DNA of 39,360 bases, taken from positions 1 through 39,360 of the forward strand of contig CAZSWT010000028.1 in NCBI GenBank assembly GCA_964611035.1, written 5' to 3'. The DNA is from B33-G16 sp964611035 (lineage in GTDB: Bacteria > Desulfobacterota > DSM-4660 > Desulfatiglandales > B25-G16). The notes under the pieces were generated by a model that had not been told where the DNA came from, searched no databases, and worked only from the letters and a program-made list of their open reading frames with translations. The translations under genes were made by a program, and so were the position numbers. Positions 32,641-39,360 of this stretch are shown here, piece after piece. Position 1 is the stretch's first letter. Each line of letters starts with the position of its first letter.

Positions 32641-33647
32641 AAGAAAGAAAGATTCTGCTGGCTCACGGGGCAGGTGGAAAATTAAGTCATGATCTCATCG
32701 ATGAACTATTCCTTCCCTTTCTAGAAAATAAAATTCTTACTTTACTGGATGATAGCGCTGTAATCCCTACCGAGAGATCACGGCTTGCATTTACTACTGA
32801 TTCCTACGTGGTGAAGCCTCTCTTTTTCCCTGGAGGTGACATCGGAAGACTTTCGATCTGTGGAACAGTCAATGATCTCGCAATGGTAGGCTCAAAGCCC
32901 TTAGGGATTTCAACCTCTTTCATCCTGGAAGAAGGTTTTTCTACAGAAGAGCTTGAGAGGGTTCTTTCATCGATAAAGAAGGCTGCTCTCGAAGCGGGCG
33001 TAATGGTAGTTGCAGGAGATACAAAGGTTGTGGAGCATGGTGCTGCACAGGGGCTTTTTATTACCACTTCTGGAGTTGGGATTGTTCCTGGGGGGGTTGA
33101 TATAAGCGGCTCCCATGCAATGCCAGGTGATAACATTATCATCAATGGTTCCATTGGAGACCATGAGATAGGCGTGCTCCTCGCGCGTGGAGAGTTTTCA
33201 TTAAAGGGGGAGATAAAAAGCGACTGTGCTCCCCTCAACGGGCTTGTTCAGAAGATGATCAACGCATGCAAAGAGATCCATGTCTTGAGGGATCCGACTA
33301 GAGGAGGGCTCGCCACTGTACTCTGGGAGATAGCAAATTCCTCGAGAGCGGGGGTTATTGTTGAAGAGGGAAAGATAATAATGAGAGAAGAGGTGCGGGG
33401 TGTATGTGATCTGCTCGGATTTGATCCTTTCTATCTGGCCAATGAAGGAAAGCTCGTTGCCTTTATACCACAAGAAAAGACTGAAAGTATCCTTGAGGCG
33501 ATGAAAGCAGACCCTCTGGGTAGGGAATCAGTAATAATAGGGAGAGTTACAAATGAAAACCCAGGAAAGGTTATTCTCAAGACCAGGATAGGAGGTCACA
33601 GGCTTCTTGAACCTTTAAGCGGTGAGCAATTTCCCCGAATTTGCTGA
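32637..33647 (+). CDS. hypE: Hydrogenase maturation dehydratase HypE
   Basis: A 336-residue PurM/AIR-synthase-like protein that dehydrates its C-terminal thiocarboxamide to thiocyanate. It begins MKERKILLAHGAGGK and ends PRIC, with the obligatory terminal cysteine. DPTRGGLATVL near 218-228 is the family ATP-site motif. It is the last gene of the hypABFCDE set. Confidence 0.93.
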   Translation: MKERKILLAHGAGGKLSHDLIDELFLPFLENKILTLLDDSAVIPTERSRLAFTTDSYVVKPLFFPGGDIGRLSICGTVNDLAMVGSKPLGISTSFILEEGFSTEELERVLSSIKKAALEAGVMVVAGDTKVVEHGAAQGLFITTSGVGIVPGGVDISGSHAMPGDNIIINGSIGDHEIGVLLARGEFSLKGEIKSDCAPLNGLVQKMINACKEIHVLRDPTRGGLATVLWEIANSSRAGVIVEEGKIIMREEVRGVCDLLGFDPFYLANEGKLVAFIPQEKTESILEAMKADPLGRESVIIGRVTNENPGKVILKTRIGGHRLLEPLSGEQFPRIC

Positions 33648-33720
33648 GCAAAAGATGTACGTTGCTTCTCATATTGGAGGGCAATATTTTCCCATTAAAA
33701 TTGTTGGATATTGTATAAGA

Positions 33721-34113
33721 TTAATACCAATCTTCGACCTGTAGTTTTTTGATGCGGCCAAATTCCTTTATGTTGTGAGTAACTAATGTTGCTTGGTGCG
33801 CTAAGGCCGTACCACCAATTAGAATATCCAAGGGACCAATTGGAACTCCCTGTTTTTCAAGCTGAACACGGATTAGGGCGGCACTTTTGGATTCCTTCAT
33901 GCCGAAAGGCAATACATAGACAACAGAAATCAGATCATTTAATTGTTGAATGCGTTTATATGGAGATTTCGATTTCCCAATACCAACTTCAAGTTCAAAT
34001 AAAACGATAGTAGATATTCCAATCTCTTTAGGTGATTTACTCAGCAGATTCTGTTCAACTTTGCCAAACCCTTTGAAGAAATAGATTAATGTGTTGGTGT
34101 CAAGCACGAACAT
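33721..34113 (-). CDS. VapC-type PIN-domain toxin
   Basis: A complete 130-residue PIN ribonuclease. The conserved acidic residues are Asp5 (FVLDTNTLIYFF), Glu41 or so (LFELEVGI), Asp98 or so (GPLDILIGGTAL) and the late THNIKEFGRI region. Such toxins cut tRNA or rRNA when free. The start overlaps the end of the upstream antitoxin gene by one base. This is a type II toxin-antitoxin pair. Confidence 0.87.
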   Translation of the reverse strand: MFVLDTNTLIYFFKGFGKVEQNLLSKSPKEIGISTIVLFELEVGIGKSKSPYKRIQQLNDLISVVYVLPFGMKESKSAALIRVQLEKQGVPIGPLDILIGGTALAHQATLVTHNIKEFGRIKKLQVEDWY

Positions 34114-34343
34114 CAGAATTCCTCGCGTAGAATATCCTTACCAATGGTTTGCCTGATTTCTTCAGCGGAAGGAAAATCTTTCCACGAGCCAGCCAGTTTT
34201 CTTACCGATTCAGGCCATTCATCTGTAACTTTTTCTTTAATTAAATTTGCTATCCATTTGCTTTTAGATAAATTCATGGCTTTTACAGACGCACGCATTT
34301 TGGATTCAATTTCATCGTCTAAATAAATCGTAACCTGTCCCAT
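34113..34343 (-). CDS. VapB-type ribbon-helix-helix antitoxin
   Basis: A 76-residue antitoxin with an N-terminal ribbon-helix-helix motif (QVTIYLDDEIESKMRASVKA, then SKSKWIANLIKEKV). Its C-terminal tail (PSAEEIRQTIGKDILREEF) should wrap the partner toxin. The ATG at 34343 has AGGAGG upstream. It is expected to neutralise the PIN toxin and to repress its own promoter. Confidence 0.82.
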   Translation of the reverse strand: MGQVTIYLDDEIESKMRASVKAMNLSKSKWIANLIKEKVTDEWPESVRKLAGSWKDFPSAEEIRQTIGKDILREEF

Positions 34344-34563
34344 AAGGCACCTCCTGTATTTATATGTTAAATTATATGTGTCGATTAGTAAGTTGTCAAG
34401 GATTTTCAGTTAAGCAAAAGGGAAGGTAGATAAATATTATGTCCTTTCGTTGGGCATAAGTGGCGGGCGGGCGGAAGCACTGGCCTTGAACCAAGCAACA
34501 CTGGTGAAACTAACAGGATGGCTAAAAACTGCGGGATATAGCCCGTCCATCTTCATACCATTG

Positions 34564-34932
34564 TTATCTTTTTCCAAATTTCAATTCAAGTTGGTCTGCC
34601 GCAGATTTTAACCTTTTATCTGCTGTCCACAATGGTACTTCGGCCAACTGAGCAGACGCTAAAAGGTGGACATCAACGGAACCAACACCTTTTCCCATTA
34701 GGTGATTTTGATCAATAAAGAATAGAAATTCGTCAAATTCAATCGTCGGAGCCATTGGAAGGGAATGAAGCAAGGAGATGATTTCGTTTCGGTTTTTCAG
34801 GTTGCCACAGGCGAGTTCGCCAATGATAAATGGGTGGCACATAACCTCAGCATCCATTAGTAACTTTTCAAGCTGCCGGCTACCTTGACGCAGGTGGGTA
34901 ACCCAAATTGAAGTGTCAACAAGGACCCTGGT
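34564..34932 (-). pseudogene. VapC-type PIN toxin without a normal start codon
   Basis: The PIN-domain frame reads RVLVDTSIWVTHLRQGSRQL, then MDAEVMCHPFIIGELACGN and on to SVDVHLLASAQLAEVPLWTAD. All the usual acidic residues are present. However, the first ATG of the frame (34857) lies after the catalytic LVDTS, and upstream of it I find no ATG, GTG or TTG in frame back into the antitoxin gene. The codon before Arg (34930-34932), where Met is expected, is ACC. So the gene is start-less, uses a rare start, or relies on coupling to the antitoxin gene. Its antitoxin stops 5 nt before 34932. Confidence 0.6.
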
Positions 34933-34937
34933 AGTTT

Positions 34938-35129
34938 TTAGGCAGATTTTCGTCTTGGAATGGGACGTAGATTATTTTCGGTTCCGCCGAGTTTGGCAAG
35001 TCGCTGGCTGCTTTCGCGAGCGATTAAAGCTTCTAAACCGAGCCGCACTAAAGAGGTTTTCTCCTTAACCCCTGTCAGCCGCGATGCCTTTTCCAATATC
35101 TTGTCTTCTATGTTTAGTGTTGTTCTCAT
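34938..35129 (-). CDS. VapB-type antitoxin (DUF2191-like)
   Basis: About 63 residues, MRTTLNIEDKILEKASRLTG, then LVRLGLEALIARESSQRLAKLGG, matching the short VapB antitoxins that begin MRTTL. The ATG at 35129 is preferred over the one at 35135. The start overlaps a palindromic TGCAT-TAAT-ATGCA (35131-35144) followed by CATGCATGCATG, a likely operator for self-repression. Confidence 0.75.
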   Translation of the reverse strand: MRTTLNIEDKILEKASRLTGVKEKTSLVRLGLEALIARESSQRLAKLGGTENNLRPIPRRKSA

Positions 35130-35130
35130 A

Positions 35131-35160
35131 TGCATTAATATGCATCAATCATGCATGCAT
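35131..35160. promoter_or_regulatory. Palindromic operator candidate of the second vapBC pair
   Basis: TGCAT-TAAT-ATGCA at 35131-35144, then CATGCATGCATG at about 35150-35161. Both contain the half-site ATGCA and lie at the vapB start. Confidence 0.5.
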
Positions 35161-35262
35161 GTCAAATAAAAATTGGATTTGAAGATAACGGTGCGGATGT
35201 GCGGCTGGAAAAGGAATGCAGCGGAATTGCCAGTCCGACTTCAGCCGGTTGGGAGGCTATTT

Positions 35263-36234
35263 TTATCCTCCAAGAAGTTTACTGTGAATTGACTCAACAA
35301 AGGATTTCTTTTTTAATGGATAATCTTTGTAATAATCAATAGACATGAATCCCTCCTGTTCGAGTTTTTCACCCTCATCCAAAGATTCAATCACGGCTCT
35401 ATTGACGATCGCAGGTTCATACTTCGGGTCGATTTCAATCGCTTTATCAAATGCCTCAAGGGCCTCCGATTTTCTGCCTAATTGGGCATAACAAAGTCCG
35501 AGATTTCCATAACTTTGTGGGTGTCTTTTGTTGATCATGAGGCATTCCTCAAATTCCCTAATTGCCTTTTGCCATTCTTTCTTCTCCATATTAGAAAATG
35601 CTATTTCAAATTTTTTCTGAGCCTGGAAATACTGTTCCAGTGTGATATTGTTCGTGGCCATGATTTGCTGCTCCAATTCGACAACAAAACTGTTAGCCTT
35701 CTGAACCATGTCATCGTGAGGATCTCCTATTGCAATTACCTCCTTGAATGATCTTACCATATTATTAATATCAAGTTTGCTTTTGTAAGCCACTGCCTTA
35801 TTGAAATGAGCTTCTATGAAATACGGAAATATATCGGTAGTTCTTGTAAAATACTTGATGGCATCATCATATTGCCCTTTCAATGCATTAACCACCCCAA
35901 TACCATAGTTAACCATATGATTTCTTGGGTATTGTATTTGAAGTTCCCTAAGAATCTCCTCGCCTTTACTAATGTCCCCTCTCTCAACGAAGGCTAAGGC
36001 GTCATCAACAGCGTTTTCAACTTCTTCGTTTATTTCCACAATAAAATGCTTTTTCTTGACTTTTTGGGCTTTTGACATCTGATATTGCTTCGCTGTTTCA
36101 AAATAGCGGCAATCCCCACAATCAGGATTTCGCAGTTTTGCACAGCACGATGAACATATCAGTTTATCTTGTTGTATTTTGCATTTTCTCCTTGCCTTGT
36201 TTTTACCGCACAACGTGCATTTTGTCTTCTTCAT
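35263..36234 (-). CDS. TPR protein with N-terminal zinc ribbon
   Basis: 323 residues. The first ~45 residues hold a dense Cys array (CTLCGKNK, CKIQ, CSSCCAK, CGDCRYF), a probable two-site zinc ribbon. Residues ~75-300 contain tetratricopeptide repeats, such as VNYGIGVVNALKGQYDDAIKYF near 113 and PQSYGNLGLCYAQLGRKSEALEAFDKAIEIDP near 244-275. It is likely a protein-protein interaction scaffold; partners are unknown. The ATG at 36234 has GGAAGG upstream. No close neighbour on the same strand shares function. Confidence 0.75.
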   Translation of the reverse strand: MKKTKCTLCGKNKARRKCKIQQDKLICSSCCAKLRNPDCGDCRYFETAKQYQMSKAQKVKKKHFIVEINEEVENAVDDALAFVERGDISKGEEILRELQIQYPRNHMVNYGIGVVNALKGQYDDAIKYFTRTTDIFPYFIEAHFNKAVAYKSKLDINNMVRSFKEVIAIGDPHDDMVQKANSFVVELEQQIMATNNITLEQYFQAQKKFEIAFSNMEKKEWQKAIREFEECLMINKRHPQSYGNLGLCYAQLGRKSEALEAFDKAIEIDPKYEPAIVNRAVIESLDEGEKLEQEGFMSIDYYKDYPLKKKSFVESIHSKLLGG

Positions 36235-36312
36235 AGAAAGTCGCCTTCCGTTGACAAAATAGAAACTACTGTCCGCTTGGATTTGATACGATCAAAGCCT
36301 CCCAAAAAATTG

Positions 36313-36850
36313 TTATGCATATTTTCGTGCTCGGCTGAGTCTATAAGAACGAATTGAGTTGATTTTTTCGTCAATGCGGAAGTCATGTTCTTCCACGTTA
36401 GAGATAAATTGGTCGATCAAATCCAATTCGTTATCTGAAAATGAAGGATGTTCGTATCTAAGAAGTCCATTAATTAATCCCAATGCATCACTAAATCCAT
36501 ATCGTTGATGTAATTCCAGCATTTCTTCCTTTGGTTTTCTATTTAGGAGCCGATCTAATAATGATTGCTTTTTTTGCAAGTGTTTTTCTGAAGCAGCAAG
36601 ACCATCTTTAAGCCGACCTATTCTGAACAATACATATAGAAGGAGGTAGCTCACACAGTAATATTCTTTTTCCCTATTAAGCCTAGAAAACAGGGAATTA
36701 ATAAATAATTCTCTTTCTGCATTATCTTTAAGTTCGTTATAAAAGTTTACTAAAGCATCTCCATTCTCAGAAGATACATGAGTGTTCTCCGGATCAACAA
36801 CAATCTCCTGCCTTTCACCGGATTTGCTATTTGTCCAACCATCTTGATAA
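36313..36850 (-). pseudogene. C-terminal part of a membrane-protein gene split by IS1595
   Basis: Open frame reading, from the IS side, YQDGWTNSKSGERQEIVV and continuing through SYLLLYVLFRIGRL to SRARKYA and a stop. The apparent GTG start at 36654 is internal. It joins in frame to the part upstream of the IS (37916-38697): removing the element and one 8-bp target copy gives 1320 nt, 439 residues plus stop. On its own this fragment has no start signal. Confidence 0.8.
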
Positions 36851-36858
36851 ATACTTTT
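36851..36858. repeat. Target-site duplication, left copy
   Basis: ATACTTTT, repeated exactly at 37916-37923. Eight bases is the expected duplication for the IS1595 family. Confidence 0.9.
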
Positions 36859-37915
36859 AATGCCTATGCATTTGACTCCTAATATCTATAAATACTTTGT
36901 TGCCCGCGTACGAGATCGCCATGAGTGATTGTTTGGGCAGATATACAAGCTTTTACAAGGCGGTCGAAGAGTTCTTTTTCCCAGAATCTCCGATTGAAGC
37001 GATAACAAATCTCAGAAAGGTACGCTTGTAAATGTTTTTCAGAGACTCCACGGTGAGAACCTCGTATTACGGCTTTAGCGTTGGAAATAACCCGATGAAC
37101 CCAGGGAAGAAGCTTTCCGGCAGCTTTGGGATCTCGAAGGACAACTTTGTAATGAGACGTATCCCTATCTTTTGCCGCTCTTCCGTAGGATCGCCATCCA
37201 TCGGTGCGAATTGCTTTCAAAAGATTGTGTCCTTCTTTGGTTGTGGATCCGCATCCGAGTCTTTCCAAAAAACCCTCAATGGTGTCTGCCGAAGCATTGT
37301 CTACCACCTGCATGTGGGCAAAACCTGGATGGTCCTCCCCTTGACGATCTCGATAAAGAGATACCGCGCAAAGAACCGTGCTCTTTCGCTCGCTCCCTCG
37401 TCCTCGCTTTGTTCCCTTGGGTCCGAAAAACGAATCATCCATCTCCACCAGACCCGCAAGGCTATATCTGGCATCTCTATCCGCCATTGCTTTGCGAATC
37501 TTGTGAGCCATCAACCATGCGGTTCTGTATTGTTTGATATCAAGGAGTCGTTGCATCTCCGCCACCGATACCCCAACTTTGTCCATCGCCATATGGTAGA
37601 GCATCCAATACCAGTTCACCAAAGGCGTGTGGGTTCCGTGAAAGATCGTTCCTGCTGTCACACTTGTCTGAAATCGACACATTTTGCAGTCGAACAGTTG
37701 TCGCGTGGAAAGGTACCAAACTTCATTATGTCCGCAGCGTGGGCAAACAAATCCTTTTGGCCATCGTTGCTCCACAAGGTGCTTTGCACAGGCTTCATTA
37801 TCTGGAAATTCCTTTTGGAACTCTATCAAACTACGCTCTTTGTATTTCTTGGGCAGGTGGCCAAATGCCCAAGAATATATCTGAGATTATATTAGGAGTC
37901 AAATGCATAGGCATT
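36859..37915 (-). mobile_element. IS1595-family insertion sequence, complete
   Basis: 1057 bp with perfect 27-bp terminal inverted repeats (36859-36885 and 37889-37915; the left one begins AATGCCTATGCATTTGAC) and an exact 8-bp target duplication. One transposase gene is inside, on the minus strand. The perfect ends and duplication suggest a recent insertion. Confidence 0.95.
36879..37829 (-). CDS. IS1595-family (ISXO2-like) transposase
   Basis: 316 residues. The N-terminal zinc ribbon CPRCG...CKMC is at about 29-54. The DDE-type core has VEMDDSFFG near 133, RTDGWRSYG near 210, then HRVISNAKAVIRGSHRGVS near 247, the Asn/Lys region typical of ISXO2-like enzymes. The start appears to be TTG at 37829 because no ATG lies upstream in frame. 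The stop lies inside the terminal repeat. The frame is intact. Confidence 0.9.
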   Translation of the reverse strand: MIEFQKEFPDNEACAKHLVEQRWPKGFVCPRCGHNEVWYLSTRQLFDCKMCRFQTSVTAGTIFHGTHTPLVNWYWMLYHMAMDKVGVSVAEMQRLLDIKQYRTAWLMAHKIRKAMADRDARYSLAGLVEMDDSFFGPKGTKRGRGSERKSTVLCAVSLYRDRQGEDHPGFAHMQVVDNASADTIEGFLERLGCGSTTKEGHNLLKAIRTDGWRSYGRAAKDRDTSHYKVVLRDPKAAGKLLPWVHRVISNAKAVIRGSHRGVSEKHLQAYLSEICYRFNRRFWEKELFDRLVKACISAQTITHGDLVRGQQSIYRY

Positions 37916-37923
37916 ATACTTTT
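37916..37923. repeat. Target-site duplication, right copy
   Basis: ATACTTTT, identical to 36851-36858. Confidence 0.9.
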
Positions 37924-38697
37924 TATTTTTCTGCCGCTGTATATTGCATAAACGCTTCCCAACTCACCAGATCTGCGCCCAAATTTTTTGTAACGATTTA
38001 TTTCGTCCTTAAGAACAGCCGCAACCTTTTTCTCAATATCATTTTCTAACGCATAAATCGCTTCTACTTCCAGGTTTTTCGGAGCTGATTTTTTCTTTTT
38101 GTCCGACAAAAATTCAACATTCCTTATCTTTCTTTTTTGACCATATTGATCAACAAAAACAATATCCAATTTTAAATCTTTTCCTACCTTGCGGATTGGT
38201 GGATTAATCCAAAAGTCGGCATTTAAATCAGTAGTGCTGTGAGGCGGAACAGGGTAACTACCATGATATTGACTATTTACGTCTTTGGTCATAACATGCC
38301 CATAAATTCGAGGCCTTACAATATAAGCATTAAGCATCATGAGGGGGTGATTAGTTTGGTTCGTTATGTACCAATATGATACTACCTGCATTGATGGCTT
38401 TTGGTCACCAGTCCGGCCCATATGCCACCAATTATGTCGTTGATGACGAACAATTATTGGACGATTCAACCAATGCCTGATCCATGGTATTAATGCAGAT
38501 ATTTTTCCATCTTTTGAAAATATTGCTTCGCCATATCGTCTAAATATTTCTAAAGCGATGAATATCAGTCCGGTTAAGAATAGCCACGGCTCATAATTAC
38601 CAGCCGGGTCATTGGCCCATTTATAGCCAAAGACAATACAGGTCAATAAGGCAGCGACTTCTATAATACCAAAGAATATTTTTACCAAAATGTTCAA
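37916..38697 (-). pseudogene. N-terminal part of the membrane-protein gene split by IS1595
   Basis: About 260 residues before the frame runs into the IS. Two hydrophobic segments (residues ~4-25 and ~38-52) make it a membrane-anchored protein; a soluble domain follows (VVSYWYITNQTNHPLMML and on to YGQKRKIRNVEFLS). I do not recognise the family. Start candidates are TTG 38697 (the ribosome site GGAGAG is too close) and TTG 38688 (better spaced). At the junction, YSGRKIKS continues in the IS-free allele to IYQDGW. The truncated product would end in IS-encoded residues. Confidence 0.8.
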
Positions 38698-38800
38698 CTC
38701 TCCAATAATCTGATTTCAACGGCGATGCACGTCGCTCTTCAGCGGGCGCGGCTTTGCGATCCGCTGCAAGAGCATGGTTATGAGCATTTTAATGAAAAAT

Positions 38801-39133
38801 CTATAGACCGAAAGTGGTTCTTATTCTTTTTTCTAATCTTGCTCTCAGTTCAACAATCCCGGAATAGACCAAATGGTTTATTGAGCCAAGATCAAAGGGG
38901 ATAGATTTTGCATCCCTGCACAGCAGAATGGTTTCCTTCGCGGCTCCATGGGCCAAGCCGACTTCATAAAATACATTAGGATTTGGCTTGGATGTATCAG
39001 CAATTACTGCATCACATTTTGCTATTCGCTCTTTTATCAGTTCTGGAATACTTTGGTTGTGTTCAATATCGTCAGCTCTCTCAACAACAATTCCTAATTT
39101 TTCTGCAACTTCCCGGATGCCTAGTATATCGTT
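38801..39133 (-). pseudogene. Truncated nucleoside 2-deoxyribosyltransferase/TIR-like nucleotide-binding protein
   Basis: An open frame of 110 residues that was too short and start-less to stand out. It reads AEKLGIVVERADDI, then ELIKERIAKCDAVIADTSKP, NPNVFYEVGLAHGAAKETI and IPFDLGSINHLVYSG. The NPNVFYEVGLAHG signature and the later PFDL belong to nucleoside-deoxyribosyltransferase/TIR-like domains often found in stress or defence proteins. No ATG, GTG or TTG precedes the motif; a stop lies just upstream at 39134-39136. The N-terminus is therefore missing, next to a repeat element. It may once have been paired with the disrupted membrane gene 103 bp downstream. Confidence 0.65.
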
Positions 39134-39172
39134 TCATTAAAACACATACATATCTAATTATTAAAAATGACA

Positions 39173-39266
39173 AATGTCAAAATCCAAATTTCAAATCAAA
39201 TCTAAATTATCAAATGTCAAAAATACTTATCGGTGTAAGGCATTTTGAAATTTGAGCTTTGACATT
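39173..39266. repeat. MITE-like repeat, copy 2
   Basis: Ends AATGTCAAA (39173-39181) and TTTGACATT (39258-39266), the same ends as the copy at 31140-31297, and shares its right-arm sequence ATTTGAGCTTTGACATTTG. It lies just upstream of the truncated gene at 38801-39133. The rest of 39134-39360 is AT-rich without a gene. Confidence 0.7.
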
Positions 39267-39360
39267 TGAATTTTAATATATGTAAATATTTTAGCGAAAC
39301 GCACTACTAGTAGTTCGATTCATAAAAAGCTTTACAATTAAGAATATTTATGGTATAGTT

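Noticed and set aside
37032..37895. 287-codon forward frame inside the IS1595 element
   Set aside because: It is antisense to a clear transposase and has Ser/Cys-rich shadow composition.
38983..39255. 90-codon forward frame near the right edge
   Set aside because: It is antisense to the NPNVFYEVGLAHG-containing frame and runs into a repeat element.
1..39360. CRISPR arrays, rRNA, tRNA genes, prophage
   Set aside because: I saw no regularly spaced direct repeats, rRNA-like sequence, tRNA T-loop/acceptor pattern or phage structural genes. A dedicated tRNA scan would be needed to be sure.

Overview
The window looks like a chromosomal segment of a strictly anaerobic bacterium, most likely a sulfate-reducing or syntrophic member of the Desulfobacterota (old Deltaproteobacteria). 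The signs are a selenocysteine formate dehydrogenase, a multihaem periplasmic cytochrome, a [NiFe] hydrogenase with a full Hyp set, the acetogenic-type methylene-THF reductase pair MetV/MetF, sigma-54 control and many short dispersed inverted repeats. The assignment rests on gene content only; there is no rRNA, and I saw no tRNA.

Layout. 1-357: composite dispersed repeat. 358-5017: branched-chain amino-acid type ABC importer (livGFHM, with livK convergent across a shared terminator). 5231-7430 (-): small conserved genes, including a TrmO-like protein with a zinc ribbon and a stand-alone B12-binding domain. 7799-9130: an IS with a DDE transposase. 9302-11298: small genes, an internally deleted fructose-bisphosphate aldolase/phosphatase and a thioesterase. 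11806-13002: acyl-CoA dehydrogenase. 13496-22766: the formate block, consisting of a PAS/AAA+/Fis sigma-54 activator, an 11-haem cytochrome with an in-frame UGA, a periplasmic rhodanese, Tat-exported selenocysteine FdhA, FdhB and FdhE. 23130-33647: cytoplasmic [NiFe] hydrogenase, MetV, MetF, hydrogenase protease and HypABFCDE. 33721-39360 (-): accessory region with two VapBC-like modules, a zinc-ribbon TPR protein, an IS1595-family element inserted in a membrane-protein gene, a truncated nucleoside-deoxyribosyltransferase-like gene and a second copy of a small repeat.

The most interesting part is 13496-21834. The cytochrome operon and the FDH operon are each preceded by a GG-N10-GC sigma-54 promoter. 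Each also has two copies of the inverted repeat TTGCA-N4-TGCAA, and the proximal copy lies exactly 110 bp upstream of the promoter GG in both cases. The enhancer-binding protein is encoded just upstream. This argues for one regulon that makes a periplasmic formate-oxidising chain: FdhAB without a membrane subunit, plus a multihaem electron carrier. The carrier's frame is interrupted by one UGA, which is followed at SECIS distance by a stem-loop. Only reading through this codon joins the signal peptide and first haem site to the other ten haem sites. I therefore propose a selenocysteine-containing multihaem cytochrome co-regulated with a selenocysteine formate dehydrogenase.

Decay and mobility are visible elsewhere. 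The IS1595 insertion has a clean 8-bp target duplication, and removing it restores a 439-residue frame. One vapC has no usable start codon, the FBP aldolase/phosphatase lacks about half of its fold, and several MITE-like repeats sit between genes, including one inside the hyp operon.
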